A stretch of DNA of 64,000 nt from CAVTND01 sp963735955. Lineage in GTDB: Bacteria > Pseudomonadota > Gammaproteobacteria > Burkholderiales > Burkholderiaceae_F. Each line of letters opens with the position of its first letter. Positions within the stretch are counted from its first letter, which is position 1. Positions 17,233-26,200 of this stretch are shown here, in pieces. Below the pieces are notes generated by a model. It searched no databases. It had not been told where the DNA came from and saw nothing but the letters and a program-made list of their open reading frames with translations. The position numbers were made by a program, and so were the translations under genes. Where the stretch lies: the NCBI GenBank assembly GCA_963735955.1, contig CAVTND010000011.1, positions 1-64,000 of the forward strand, in the 5' to 3' direction.

Positions 17233-18199
17233 CCCTCACCTCCGCAATTAACAACTGTGGATGGGCGGCGGAAGAGTGGTTGATGTCATCCGCCAAGTCT
17301 TGCGCCCTTAGATACGCCTCTCCCGTCTGTGATGCGTGCCGACGTACGCGGGATATAAGGTCACCGAAGGACAGCGTCCCGGCCAAGAATAGATATAAGT
17401 GAGCCGCATCAAACAGAAGAAGAGGGGTCTTTCGTCCCGATGCCTGAGCTATCGCAACGCGTGAGTACCCGGAAATAGAAATGAATACTCCCATCGTGTT
17501 GTCGGCCTTGTCGTCCACCTTCGCCTTTAGTGAATCGATGTCCGTGGCCTCGGCTTGGACGGCCGTGAACTTAAGCTCAACAAGGTAAGTTGTCCCATCG
17601 TGGGTGAGCGATCCATCTATCTGCCGCCCTCCGCTAATGAAGGGGCGTCTATTTTGAATTTCGCAAAAATCCAAAACATCGTAAAACCAATCTTGAAATT
17701 GATATCCGCCATCCTGAGTTCCGACCGCTGTGTGCAACGCATCTAAGCGCCGTTGCAGAGTCGATCTATCCGTAATGCTTCGTTGAACCCGCTGGCGCTC
17801 TTCACGAGCCTTCGCCTTTGTTTCGTCGCGCGCTCTCTCGTCTCGAATGGTCTCGTCTTGAGCCTTCAAGTAAGCCTTTAGTTCCGAAACTGCCTTCGTT
17901 GCGTCTGCGATCTTTTGCGACGAATCTTCCCAATTCCGAAGATCGGGAAAGGTCGTCTGCTCTGAGAGGTACTTGGCCATCTCGAAGACAACCGCTTTGC
18001 CTCGATCGGTCGCCTGCAGCTTCTCGAAGATCCTGTCGAGGAAATTCCGCTTGCTTTCGTCGGATGACCACGTCGCGAGGATCGTCTCCGCTACATGGGA
18101 CCCTCGAAGAAACTTTCGCAATGCCCCTCGGCGCCAAAACGACTTAAGCGCGGCCTCGTACGTGAGTTCAACGAGTCGTGGTGTGATCCTCGTTGCCAT
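17078..18199 (-). CDS. PD-(D/E)XK (Mrr-like) nuclease with N-terminal helical/coiled-coil region, partner of the helicase
   Basis: Residues 1-90 are helical and unlike any family I can name (LVELTYEAALKSFWRRGALRKFLRGSHVAETILATW). Residues 95-155 are a charged coiled coil. Residues 160-285 look like a restriction-endonuclease fold: FQDWFYDVLDFCEIQNRRPF, then RQIDGSL (Asp195) and YLVELKF (Glu208-x-Lys210), followed by FISISGYSRVAIAQASGRKTPLLLFDAAHLYLFLAG, a pattern of Mrr/COG1787-type nucleases. The gene overlaps the helicase by 155 bases. The overlapping tail (RDVHLGRRPQRYS onward) is low-complexity and may result from one indel, since the other two frames stop within about 25 bases of the helicase start. 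The codons are visibly more AT-rich than in neighbouring genes, suggesting transfer. Confidence 0.75.
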   Translation of the reverse strand: MATRITPRLVELTYEAALKSFWRRGALRKFLRGSHVAETILATWSSDESKRNFLDRIFEKLQATDRGKAVVFEMAKYLSEQTTFPDLRNWEDSSQKIADATKAVSELKAYLKAQDETIRDERARDETKAKAREERQRVQRSITDRSTLQRRLDALHTAVGTQDGGYQFQDWFYDVLDFCEIQNRRPFISGGRQIDGSLTHDGTTYLVELKFTAVQAEATDIDSLKAKVDDKADNTMGVFISISGYSRVAIAQASGRKTPLLLFDAAHLYLFLAGTLSFGDLISRVRRHASQTGEAYLRAQDLADDINHSSAAHPQLLIAEVRDVHLGRRPQRYSRRGRGRYGSGNSRTRWPRNWQDVRNDAACCALTGRGRRA

Positions 18200-18286
18200 C
18201 GACTCGAAGTGTCGAGCTGTGACTCAAGAAAGGTTATGTGGGCAGATCAGCCACAGGCGGCCGCGGCGTGGCATTGGGGAGAGGCG

Positions 18287-20379
18287 CTATCGCGGCCCCA
18301 CCCACGAGTCTCTTAGCGATACCGCCAAATTAAACACGGGAACTTCCTCTTTGTGATCCTTGAGATCCGCCACGAAGTACCCGTTCCTCTCGAACTGAAA
18401 CTTGTCGTCGGGCTTCGCGTTCGCGAGTGAGGGTTCGACGAACGCGCGCAGCACCTGCTTGCTGTGCGGCGTTCAGCAGCGTGCGGAAGTCGCCTTCGCC
18501 GGCGTCGGGGTGGGGGTCGGTGAACAGGCGGTCGAACACGCGCACTTCGGCGGGGATGCTCGCGGCCACTGGCAGCCAGTGGATCGCAGTCCTGGTCTTG
18601 ACGCTGTTCTGGCCGGGTGAGCCGCTCTTGGTCTCCGGCAGGTATTCGGCGTGCACGGCGGTGATGTTGCCGGCGGCGTCCTTCTCGACTTTCGTCGCGC
18701 GAATCACGTACGCGTAGCGCAGCCGCACCGGCTGGCCGGGCTCGCCGTCCTTGCCGAGCGCGAGACGGAAGTAGTCGGCCGGCGCGTTCTCCATGAAGTC
18801 GTCGGCCTCGATCCACAGTTCGCGCGCGAACGGGATCGTGCGCGTGCCCATCTCCGGGCTGCTGCGGGTGCACCGGCAGCATCACGTCTTCGGTCTGACC
18901 GGCCGGGTAGTTGTCGAGCACGAGCTTCAGCGGCTTCAGCACCGCGGTGGCGCGCGGCGCGCGCGCATCGAGGTCGTCGCGCAGCGCCTGTTCGAGCAGG
19001 CTGTAGTCGATCCACTGCGTCGACTTGCTGACTCCCGTGCGCTCGGCAAAGAGCTGCAGGCTCTGCGGCGTGTAGCCGCGCCGGCGCAGGCCGACGATGG
19101 TGGGCATGCGCGGGTCGTCCCAGCCGTCGACGTGTTTCTCCTCGACGAGCTGGATCAGCTTGCGCTTGCTCATCACGACGTAGGTGAGGTTGAGCCGGTT
19201 GAACTCGTACTGGTGCGGCAGCAGGAACGGGTTGGCCTTTCGCTCGTCGAGCGCCGATTGCAGCAGCGGCGTGAAGCACTCGGTGTGCTCGAGCAGCAGC
19301 TTGAAGAACTCGTCGGCATCCTGCGCGGCGAGATCCGGGTTCTTGCTCCAGCTCGCGAACATCGTTTCGGCGCGGCGCTCGTAGCGGCTGGCGCCGAGCT
19401 TGTCGGGCCTTTCCGCGGCCACGTTGCGGCAGTGGAGCGCGAACTCGCGCTTGGCTTCGGTGCCGGCGTCGCGGATGGCTTCGAGCATGGTGCGCGCGGT
19501 CTCGTACTGGGGCGTGCGCAGCAGCGGCACGATGCGCTCGAGCGTCCAGTCGTAGAACGGGCGCTGGTCCTCGAACTCGAGCGTGCAGATCGAGTGGGTG
19601 ATGTTCTCCAGCGCGTCCTCGATCGGATGCGCGTAGGCGTACATCGGGTAGACCTTCCACGTGTCGCCGGTCATGTGGTGCTCGGCAAAGCGGATGCGGT
19701 AGATCGCCGGGTCGCGCATGTTGATGTTGGGCGAGCCCATGTCGATCTTGGCGCGCAGGATCATGCTGCCTTCGGGGTGCTTGCCGGCGCGCATCTCGCG
19801 GAACAGGCGCAGCGATTCGGCCTTCGGCCGGTCGCGGAACGGGGAATCGGTGCCTCGCTCGGTGAACGTGCCGCGCGTCTCGCGCGTCTCGTCGGCGCTC
19901 TGCTCGTCGACGTACGCGTAGCCGGTCTCGATCAGGTACTCGGCAAAGCGATACATGTCCTCGAAGTAATCGCTCGCGTGGTACAGGTTCGATTCCGACC
20001 CATGTTCCCAGTCGAAGCCGATCCAGCGCACGGTGTCGAGGATGCCGTCGACGAACTCCTGGTCTTCCTTGACCGGGTTGGTGTCGTCGAAGCGCATGTG
20101 GCAGCGCCCGCCGAAGTCGCGCGCGAGGCCGAAGTTCAGGCAGATGCTCTTGGCGTGGCCGATGTGCAGGTAACCGTTGGGCTCCGGCGGAAAGCGGGTG
20201 CGGATCTTGGCCGGGTCGGCCGGCGCCTTGGCGTGGAGGTCGTAGACGCCGGGCTTGCCGCTCCAGTGGCGCGGCTCATAAGTGCCGCGCACCAGGTCGG
20301 CGGCGATGATGTTGCGGATGAAATTAGTCGCGGCCGGCTTGGGTGCGCCAGTTTTCGCAGAATCTGCCTTCTTGTCCAT
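18287..20379 (-). CDS. glnS: Glutaminyl-tRNA synthetase (two frameshifts)
   Basis: The class I signatures are present: RFPPEPNGYLHIGHAKSICLNF contains the HIGH motif and VVMSKRKLIQLV the KMSKS equivalent (MSKR). Anticodon-binding barrels follow (MGTRTIPFARELWIEADDFMENAPADYFRLALGKDGEPGQPVRLRYAYVI, KFQFERNGYFVADLKDHKEEVPVFNLAVSLRDSW), ending at TAG 18287-18289. Two indels split the gene: an extra C in a CCC run near 18856 and one near 18450. The start is Met at 20379 (MDKKADSAK) or 20400 (MDTIDAV). GlnRS attaches glutamine to tRNA-Gln. Among bacteria it is found mainly in beta/gammaproteobacteria and a few others, which helps place the organism. It is essential, so true inactivation is very unlikely and the shifts are probably errors. 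Confidence 0.95.
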
Positions 20380-20469
20380 GACGGCGTCGATTGTATCCAT
20401 GGATGCTGCGCCGCCGCGAAGGGGCGTTGCATGGCGTTGACATGTCTCAAACGCCCCACGCCCGGTCGG

Positions 20470-20540
20470 GCGCGAGCGCTTCCGGATGAGCGCGAGCGCT
20501 TCCGGACGAGCGCGAGCGCTTCCGGACGAGCGCGAGCGCT
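20470..20540. repeat. 20-bp tandem repeat, about 3.5 copies
   Basis: The unit gcgcgagcgcttccggacga repeats head-to-tail (the first copy has atga). Each unit includes the self-complementary core gcgagcgc/agcgct. The array lies between the divergent glnS and DUF2277 genes, where promoters of both should be, so copy number could affect expression. There are no spacers, so it is not a CRISPR array. Confidence 0.9.
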
Positions 20541-20577
20541 CTGGGCTAGGCTTTGCGGCGTCAGAGAGGAGAAACGA

Positions 20578-20853
20578 ATGTGCCGCAACATCAAGACCCT
20601 GTTCAACTTTGAACCGCCTGCCACCGAGGCCGAGATTCGCGACGCGTCCCTGCAGTTCGTCCGCAAGCTCAGCGGCTTCACTGAGCCGTCCAGGGCGAAC
20701 GAAGCCGCGTTCGCGCGCGCCGTGGAGGAGGTTGCCGCGGCCGCAAGCCGACTGATCCAGTCGCTGGTCACGAACGCCGAGCCGCGCAACCGCGACGAGG
20801 AAGCGGCAAAGGCGCGCGAGCGGTCGGCGTTTCGTTTCGGAGGGAACGAATGA
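20578..20853 (+). CDS. DUF2277 family protein
   Basis: ATG 20578 follows cagagaggagaaacga. MCRNIKTLFNFEPPATEAEIRDASLQFVRKLSGFTEPSRANEAAFARAVEEV is the conserved DUF2277 (COG5552) sequence, with the invariant MCRNI start, followed by a helical region and a charged tail. The length of 91 residues is normal. These are cytosolic proteins of unknown function. It reads divergently from glnS, separated by the tandem repeat, and converges on the haloperoxidase-like gene across a hairpin. Confidence 0.88.
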   Translation: MCRNIKTLFNFEPPATEAEIRDASLQFVRKLSGFTEPSRANEAAFARAVEEVAAAASRLIQSLVTNAEPRNRDEEAAKARERSAFRFGGNE

Positions 20854-20858
20854 GGCTT

Positions 20859-20879
20859 GCGGCGCTCCGAGAGCGCCGC
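20859..20879. terminator. Hairpin between convergent genes
   Basis: gcggcgct and its complement agcgccgc enclose a ccgag loop, six bases after the DUF2277 stop. It has no T-run. It is positioned to end transcription of DUF2277 and perhaps also of the opposing gene. Confidence 0.5.
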
Positions 20880-20949
20880 TGTGACGGAGTGCGTGCCGAT
20901 TAGAAGCTAGAAGCGGAACCCCACGCCGATCAGCACAGAGCTTTCGCAC

Positions 20950-22291
20950 TCAACGAGCTGCGGCCTGCCCCTTCGGTAGAGGTTGGAGGTACATCGCAGC
21001 CGCTCGCGCGCCGATCCTGCGTCCCAGCACCAGACCGTCTTCGCACGCAGTACGGAAGTGGATGCCCGCATAGACCCGGGAGTCGGCACTCTCTCGCGCC
21101 GCCTGCGAGAAGCTCGCGAAGGAGCGTTTGATGTCGGCAAAAGGCGGTCCGCTCGTGATCGCAACGGGAACCTTGTCAGTGCCCAGCACGCTTGCGAGCA
21201 CCACGGACGCCGCGCCACTGAAGATGCTCTGCGTCGAGGGATAGTCCGAGACCGCGGGCGTGTTCTGCAGGCTGTTCCAGGACGCATCTGCGACCGTTGC
21301 GTCGTTGCCGTCGGTGTCTGCCTCGCGGATGGCGGTGACGGGACGCCACAGGTCGTACACGTACCGAATCTTGAAGCCGGAGATGAAGCCGTCGGCCATC
21401 GCCAAGGAAACGAGGCCTAACAGTCGAGCGCTGTCCCACGAATCAAGACGGCGTGCTTCGGCTGCGGCCCGCGTGACCCGGTACCACGCCGAGGGTCCCT
21501 CGAACCAGAAGCGCGCGATTTCAGTCTGCTCCGGGGTACGCGCCGTGCTGACCTGTCCGCCGACGGCCTTCGTTTCGTTGAAGTCGCGCGCGTAGGCCGC
21601 GCTGTTCAGCGCCGGAGGACCGGGCAGCCAGAACTGGGACGACGAGAGCAATGTAAAGGGTGTGACGTTGCCCCATCCGGGGAGGGTCGAAGCGGCAAGG
21701 CCCGGCGCAAGCTTCGGATCCTTGATCGGCGGGTTGGGCGGATCGGGATTCGGATGCGGGCGCCACCTGCCGGGCTCAGTCGAGGGGGTGTACGGCGCAC
21801 CCTTTGTCGCGCCATCGTCCTTGCGCAACGCCAGCATCGTTTCTCCCGCTGCGGTGCCGACTGCGACCCCGCGAGTCCGGGCGGTTTCGTCACCCACTGC
21901 GTTCAGCGCCGCCTTGTAGGCCGCCTCGACCTGCGCAAGGCCTTCGGCCCTCTGAGGCGGTGCGCCGAAGTTCGGGATGACGCTGACCAGCACCGTGTAG
22001 GAGGCAGCTGCAACCGCCGCATCAGGCGAGGCGCCGGCCGTCGCGGGACCTTCGAAGTAGTAGCGCAGCGTAGCGCGGTGTGATCGCGTTCAGCGCGTCA
22101 TGGACCGCACCCTGGACCATCGCGATGGTCCGCGTGATCTGAATGTTGTTCTGTCCGCCGGCGGTCGCCGCTTTCGTCGCGGTGTCGTTCCACTTGAGAA
22201 CTTCGTTGGCGCCGGCAGGTTGAACGCAGGCCGTCGCGAGCAGGACGCCGGCCAGGGCAAGCACGGTTCGAATCTCAGTCGATCTCCACAT
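20950..22291 (-). CDS. Vanadium-dependent haloperoxidase / PAP2-superfamily exported protein (frameshifted)
   Basis: MWRSTEIRTVLALAGVLLATACVQPAGA is a lipoprotein-like leader. NEVLKWNDTATKAATAGGQNNIQITRTIAMVQGAVHDALNAI matches the N-terminal helix of the family. After an indel near 22070 the rest reads to 20950: KIRYVYDLWRPVTAIR (Lys and Arg-Pro of the vanadate/phosphate site) and SRVYAGIHFRTACEDGLVLGRRIG (last Arg and His). The central P-S-G-H motif is replaced by DYPSTQS, so the acid-base His is Gln here. Family members are haloperoxidases or acid phosphatases; with this change, activity is uncertain. Fold assignment is confident and enzyme class is not. Confidence 0.82.
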
Positions 22292-22434
22292 GACGATCTT
22301 CTCCGAGACGGTAGGGGCGCAGAGCGTGCGCCGGTCCCGTTCGCAATCGAGCAGTAGCGCGGAGGCCGTACTGCGGAGGCTGCGATACCGCGGCTTGCCC
22401 GCATCGACGTTCCGGGGCGTGAAGTGTTGCCCGC

Positions 22435-23778
22435 TCAGCGCGCGATCAGGAAGTCCAGCGCGAGAACGTAGAGCGCCGAGACCGCGAGCTGCACGATGAC
22501 CACCGGCACGCCGTAGCGCATGAAGCCGACGAAGGTCACCGGGCGGCCCTCGGCCGCGCAGATGCCGACGCTCACCACGTTGGCCGACGCGCCGATCAGC
22601 GTCGCGTTGCCGCCGAGCGTGCCGCCGAACATCATCGCGACGAAGAGCGGCAGCGTGGCCGCGGGCCAGGCGGTGAACGTCGGATCGAGCGCCTGCTCGG
22701 GAACGAGCTCGGCGATGATCAGATAGCTCTTCGCCACGAAGAGCATCGCGGCGACGACCGGGATGTTGGCGAGCAGCGTCGAGGCCAGTCCGACGCCGAC
22801 GAGCATCACCAGGGCCACGATCAGCGTCCGCGTGCCGAACGCCTCGTACAGCAGGTTCGAGAAGCTCTGCAGGATGCCGGTCTTGTTGAAGGCCTCGACC
22901 AGCGCGAACAGCAGCACCAGGAAGAGCAGCGTCTTCCAGTCGACCCGCTTCAACAGGTCGCCGACCGGCTCCACCTTCGCCGCCTGCACGACCAGCAACG
23001 CGAGCGCGGCGGCGACGATGGCCACCGCCGGCGGGGTGATCGCCTCCGGGATGTCTTCCCCGAACAGGAAGAGCGCGACCATCACCGCCAGCACGAGCAG
23101 CGCCTCGGTGGCGAAAAAGGGCCGCGTGATGCCGGCCGTCGGCAGCGTGGCGGGCAGCTCGCGCTTCAGGTTCCAGATGTCGCGCAACAGCCATGGCAGC
23201 ATGGCCGTCAGAGCGAGCAGGGTCAGCAGCCCGCCCAGGCTCACCTTCTGCAGGTATTCGCCGAAGCTCATGCCGATCGAGCTGCCGACGAGGAAGGTCG
23301 CCGGGTCGCCGACCAGCGTGAGCAGGCCGGCCGTGTTGCTGACGATGGCGGTCAGGATCATCGGCGGCACGATGTCGATGTCGAGCTCGCGTGCGACGCG
23401 GATGATGACCGGCGCGAGCAGCACCACGGTCGTCGCGTTGGGCAGCACGGCGCACAGCGCGCCGACGAGGATGACGAGACCGATCAGGAAGCGCTTGCCG
23501 CTGCCGCGGGTGAAGCGCAGGTAGCGGTTGCCGACCCAGTCGAACAGTCCCGTCGGCGCGAGCACGCCCGCGACGATCATGCCGCCGAAGAGCAGGGCGA
23601 TCGGCCCGCCGGAGTTGTTCGTGATCTTGGCCACGTCCTGCGACGAGAAGACGCCGACGACGATCAGGGCGGCCACGCCGAGCAGGGCGGCGAGGACCAT
23701 GTCGACCACGTCGAAGGCGATCGCCAGGATGACCGCGGCGAACACGACGAGGGTGAAGATCGTCTGGAACTGGGTCAT
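22435..23778 (-). CDS. ArsB/NhaD-type (IT superfamily) inner-membrane permease
   Basis: There are about 11 hydrophobic helices. Typical ArsB/SLC13 phrases are GGPIALLFGGMIVAGVLAPTGLFDW, LPNATTVVLLAPVIIRVARELDIDI, VSNTAGLLTLVGDPATFLVGSSIGMSFGEYLQ, DWKTLLFLVLLFALVEAFNKTGIL and LGGNATLIGASANVVSVGI. These repeats mark the ion-transporter superfamily of anion or Na+/H+ antiporters. The length of 447 residues is normal. The substrate could be arsenite, an organic anion or Na+/H+; no arsR or arsC is adjacent, so arsenite is not supported by context. It starts two bases after the stop of the amino-acid binding protein gene, so they share an operon. Confidence 0.88.
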   Translation of the reverse strand: MTQFQTIFTLVVFAAVILAIAFDVVDMVLAALLGVAALIVVGVFSSQDVAKITNNSGGPIALLFGGMIVAGVLAPTGLFDWVGNRYLRFTRGSGKRFLIGLVILVGALCAVLPNATTVVLLAPVIIRVARELDIDIVPPMILTAIVSNTAGLLTLVGDPATFLVGSSIGMSFGEYLQKVSLGGLLTLLALTAMLPWLLRDIWNLKRELPATLPTAGITRPFFATEALLVLAVMVALFLFGEDIPEAITPPAVAIVAAALALLVVQAAKVEPVGDLLKRVDWKTLLFLVLLFALVEAFNKTGILQSFSNLLYEAFGTRTLIVALVMLVGVGLASTLLANIPVVAAMLFVAKSYLIIAELVPEQALDPTFTAWPAATLPLFVAMMFGGTLGGNATLIGASANVVSVGICAAEGRPVTFVGFMRYGVPVVIVQLAVSALYVLALDFLIAR

Positions 23779-23780
23779 GT

Positions 23781-24813
23781 TCAGCGTACCGGCGGGGCGA
23801 AGAGAAGCCCGCCTTCGGTCCAGAGGCGGTTCTGGCCACGTTCCATGCGCAGCGGACTGCCGGCTCCGAGGTTGCGCTCGAAGATTTCGCCGTAGTTGCC
23901 GCCTGCCTCGATCACGCGCAGATACCAGTCCTCGGCGAGGCCGAGGGCGCGGGAGGCCGAGCGGATTTCGTCAACGGACCGGCGCAGGATCACGTTGCTC
24001 GGATCTTCGAGCGCACGGCGGGTGTTGGCGGCCGTGAGTCCCTGCTGTTCGGCGATGACGAGCACGTTGAGCACCCAGCGCACGATGGTCGTCCACTGCT
24101 CGTCGCCGCGGCGCACGACGGGGGCGAGGGGCTCGCGCGAGATCAGCTCGGGCAGGATGTCGTAGCGCTCGGCACCGCCGGGCGCGCGCACGCGCAGCGC
24201 CCAGAGCGTCGAGTAGTCGGAGGTCAACGCCTGGCAGCGGCCTTCGAAGAATGCCGCGGTCGCCGCGGTCAGCGAGTCGAGCACGAGCGGCACGTAGGCG
24301 ATCTTTCGGGCGGCAAACGTGTCTTCGAGGCGGGCGACGTGCGTCGTGCCTTTCACGGCGCAGATCGGTCGCGCCCTTGAGATCCTCGAGCCGTCGCGCC
24401 CCGCCCGCATGCGGCACCATGAACGCCTGACTGTCATAGAAGTAGATGCCGGGGAAGGACAGTCCGATGCCGCCCTCGCGCGCGAGGGTCCAGGTGGTCG
24501 TGTGCGACAGCAGGTCGACCTGGCCCGAGAGCAGCAGCGGAAAGCGCGCCGCCGCGCTCACCGGCGTGTAGGCGACCTTGGCCGGATCGCCGAGGACGGC
24601 CGCCGCCACGGCCCGGCAGAAGTCGACGTTGAAGCCGCGATAGCGCCCGGAGGCGTCCTTCTCGGAGAAGCCGGCGAGGTTCTCGCCGATACCGCAGCGC
24701 AGGACCTGATTGTTGCGTACGCGCGCCAGCGTTTCGCTGGCGGCTTCGGCCGCGGGCGCCAGCAGGGCGCCGGCTACCGCGACATATACGGCCGCGATGA
24801 CCGAAGTCTTCAA
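23781..24813 (-). CDS. Periplasmic amino-acid binding protein, AapJ/BztA-like (frameshifted), without its permease
   Basis: A signal peptide (MKTSVIAAVYVAVAGALLAPAAEA) precedes the family 3 binding-protein signature: LARVRNNQVLRCGIGENLAGFSEKDASGRYRGFNVDFCRAVAAAVLGD and HTTTWTLAREGGIGLSFPGIYFYDSQAFMV. After an indel near 24380 it continues ICAVKGTTHVARLEDTFAARKI, RCQALTSDYSTLWALR and NYGEIFERNLGAGSPLRMERGQNRLWTEGGLLFAPPVR, the exact end of the general L-amino-acid binding proteins. Normally aapQMP (permeases and ATPase) follow; here an ArsB/NhaD permease follows instead. It is therefore an orphan binding protein that may feed a transporter elsewhere or act as a sensor. Confidence 0.85.
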
Positions 24814-24970
24814 AGGAGCGCGCCCAGTGGGTCGAGGTCAAAGATTGCGACTCTACGCGCACCGCGCCGCGCGCGGCCGTCAGTTTTCGGCCACAAGAAA
24901 CTCGTCATTGCCCAGGACGTGAGTACCGCTCACTCGACCGTCGCCACGTCGGCGACCGGCGCGGCCGCCG

Positions 24971-25899
24971 TTACTTTGGCACCGCGCGGCCTTGCGCGTG
25001 AAGCGCCAGGATGTCGTACACCGCGGTGTTGAAGGGCGTCGGGACGCCCAGCTTTTCGCCGCGGCGGCTCACGTCGCCACTCAGCCACTCGACCTCGAGC
25101 CGATTGCCGCGCTCGAGATCGTTGTGCATCGACGTGGTCATGCTCTCGGGCAACTGATCGCAGAAGCGCAGCCTGTCCGCGGCGAAGTCGGGAGCGAGCT
25201 GCACTCCCTGCGCGATTCCGACATCGACGACTTCCTGCATCAGCCCTGGCCAGCAGATGGCGCGAGTGCGGGTTGGCGCGCACCTGGCCGAGCGGGCAGC
25301 GCGTGGTGGATGTCACCGCGGACATCCCGACCAGAAGGACGAACTTCTCCCAGATCGTCTTGCGGATGTCGGCACTGATCTCGGCGTCGATCCCGGCGCG
25401 CTGGCACGCCTGCAGGAAGCGCTGCGCGCGCTCGGACGTCCGACCGTCGTACTCGCCGAAGACGATCCTCTGCATCGTGCCGGTGTGCGCGATGACGCCT
25501 GGCTCGGCGATCGTCGCCGCGATGTAGCAGACGCCGCCAACGACCGCGCGCTCGCCGAGCGCTGCGATCAGGATGTCGTCCTTGACCACGCCGTTCTGCA
25601 GCGAGATCACCGCAGTGTCCTTGCCGACCAGCGGCCGGATCGCGGCGGCCGCGGACTCGGTATCCCAGAGCTTTACGCCGAAGAGCACCACGTCGACGAC
25701 GCCGACCTCGACGGGGTCGTCGGTGGCTTTTACGTCCACCAGATGGATGTCGCCCGCTGGGCTTGTTACCTTCAGGCCGTGGGCCTTGATGGCGGCGAGG
25801 TGAGCGCCGCGCGCGATGAACGTCACGTCGTCACTCCGCGCCAGCTTGCGCGCCGAAATAGCCGCCGACACCGCCCGTTCCCATCACTGCGATCTTCAC
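24971..25899 (-). CDS. panE: 2-dehydropantoate 2-reductase (ketopantoate reductase family), frameshifted
   Basis: GTG 25899 follows ggaggaaac and opens VKIAVMGTGGVGGYFGA, the NADP Rossmann GxGxxG. One extra base near 25855 moves the frame to KLARSDDVTFIARGAHLAAIKAHGLKV, LFGVKLWDTESAAAAIRPLVG, VISLQNGV (the family Lys/Asn region) and IWEKFVLLVGMSAVTSTTRCPLGQVR. A second shift near 25265 leads to MQEVVDVGIAQG, SMHNDLERGNRLEVEWLSGDVSRRGEKLGVPTPFNTAVYDIL. It would reduce 2-dehydropantoate with NADPH in pantothenate/CoA synthesis; paralogues act on other 2-keto acids, so the exact substrate is open. The GTG overlaps the stop of the DM13 gene. Confidence 0.85.
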
Positions 25900-26192
25900 G
25901 TTTCCTCCGAATGAATGATCACGTCGTAGTCGGGGCCGGGGGCGACCTTGCCCATGAGGGCGATTGCTTGGCTCCCGAGCGTCACGCTGCCTTCGCCCCA
26001 GTGCAGGTGGTCGCTGTCCTTGAGGTCGCGCCGGAACTCTCCCTTGAACGCGGTCGCCTGCGCGGCCGCGGCGACTTCGGCGGTGCTCGGCGCCTCGGGC
26101 GCGATGAGGATCGGCAGCAGATAGACGCCGAGCGTGAAGCCGGCAAGGCCGACAAGGGCGTGCGAGGCCGCGAGCAGACGGACCTTGCGCAT
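25896..26192 (-). CDS. Membrane-anchored DM13-like protein, C-terminally short
   Basis: A single N-terminal helix (LAASHALVGLAGFTLGVYLLPILI) anchors about 65 extracytoplasmic residues. FKGEFRRDLKDSDHLHWGEGSVTLGSQAIALMGKVAPGPDYDVII is the first two thirds of a DM13-type domain, a beta fold linked to redox or copper proteins. Family members continue for about 35 further residues after the GPDY block. Here the frame stops at HSEET, overlapping the panE start, so the end has been lost by deletion or an indel. It starts eight bases after the stop of the flavin oxidoreductase gene, forming one operon with it and panE. Confidence 0.55.
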   Translation of the reverse strand: MRKVRLLAASHALVGLAGFTLGVYLLPILIAPEAPSTAEVAAAAQATAFKGEFRRDLKDSDHLHWGEGSVTLGSQAIALMGKVAPGPDYDVIIHSEET

Positions 26193-26200
26193 CGGTTGCC

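Noticed and set aside
20470..20540. CRISPR array
   Set aside because: The copies are directly adjacent with no spacers and the unit is only 20 bp, so it is a simple tandem repeat.
18793..20853. A 686-codon plus-strand frame opposite glnS
   Set aside because: It is an antisense shadow of a conserved high-GC gene, with Arg/Val/Ala-rich low-information translation and no family match. Its end coincides with the real DUF2277 gene, which uses ATG 20578.
22022..23839. A 605-codon minus-strand frame overlapping the ArsB-like permease
   Set aside because: The middle is an out-of-frame copy of the permease. Only its last 90 codons are real, as the N-terminus of the haloperoxidase-like gene.
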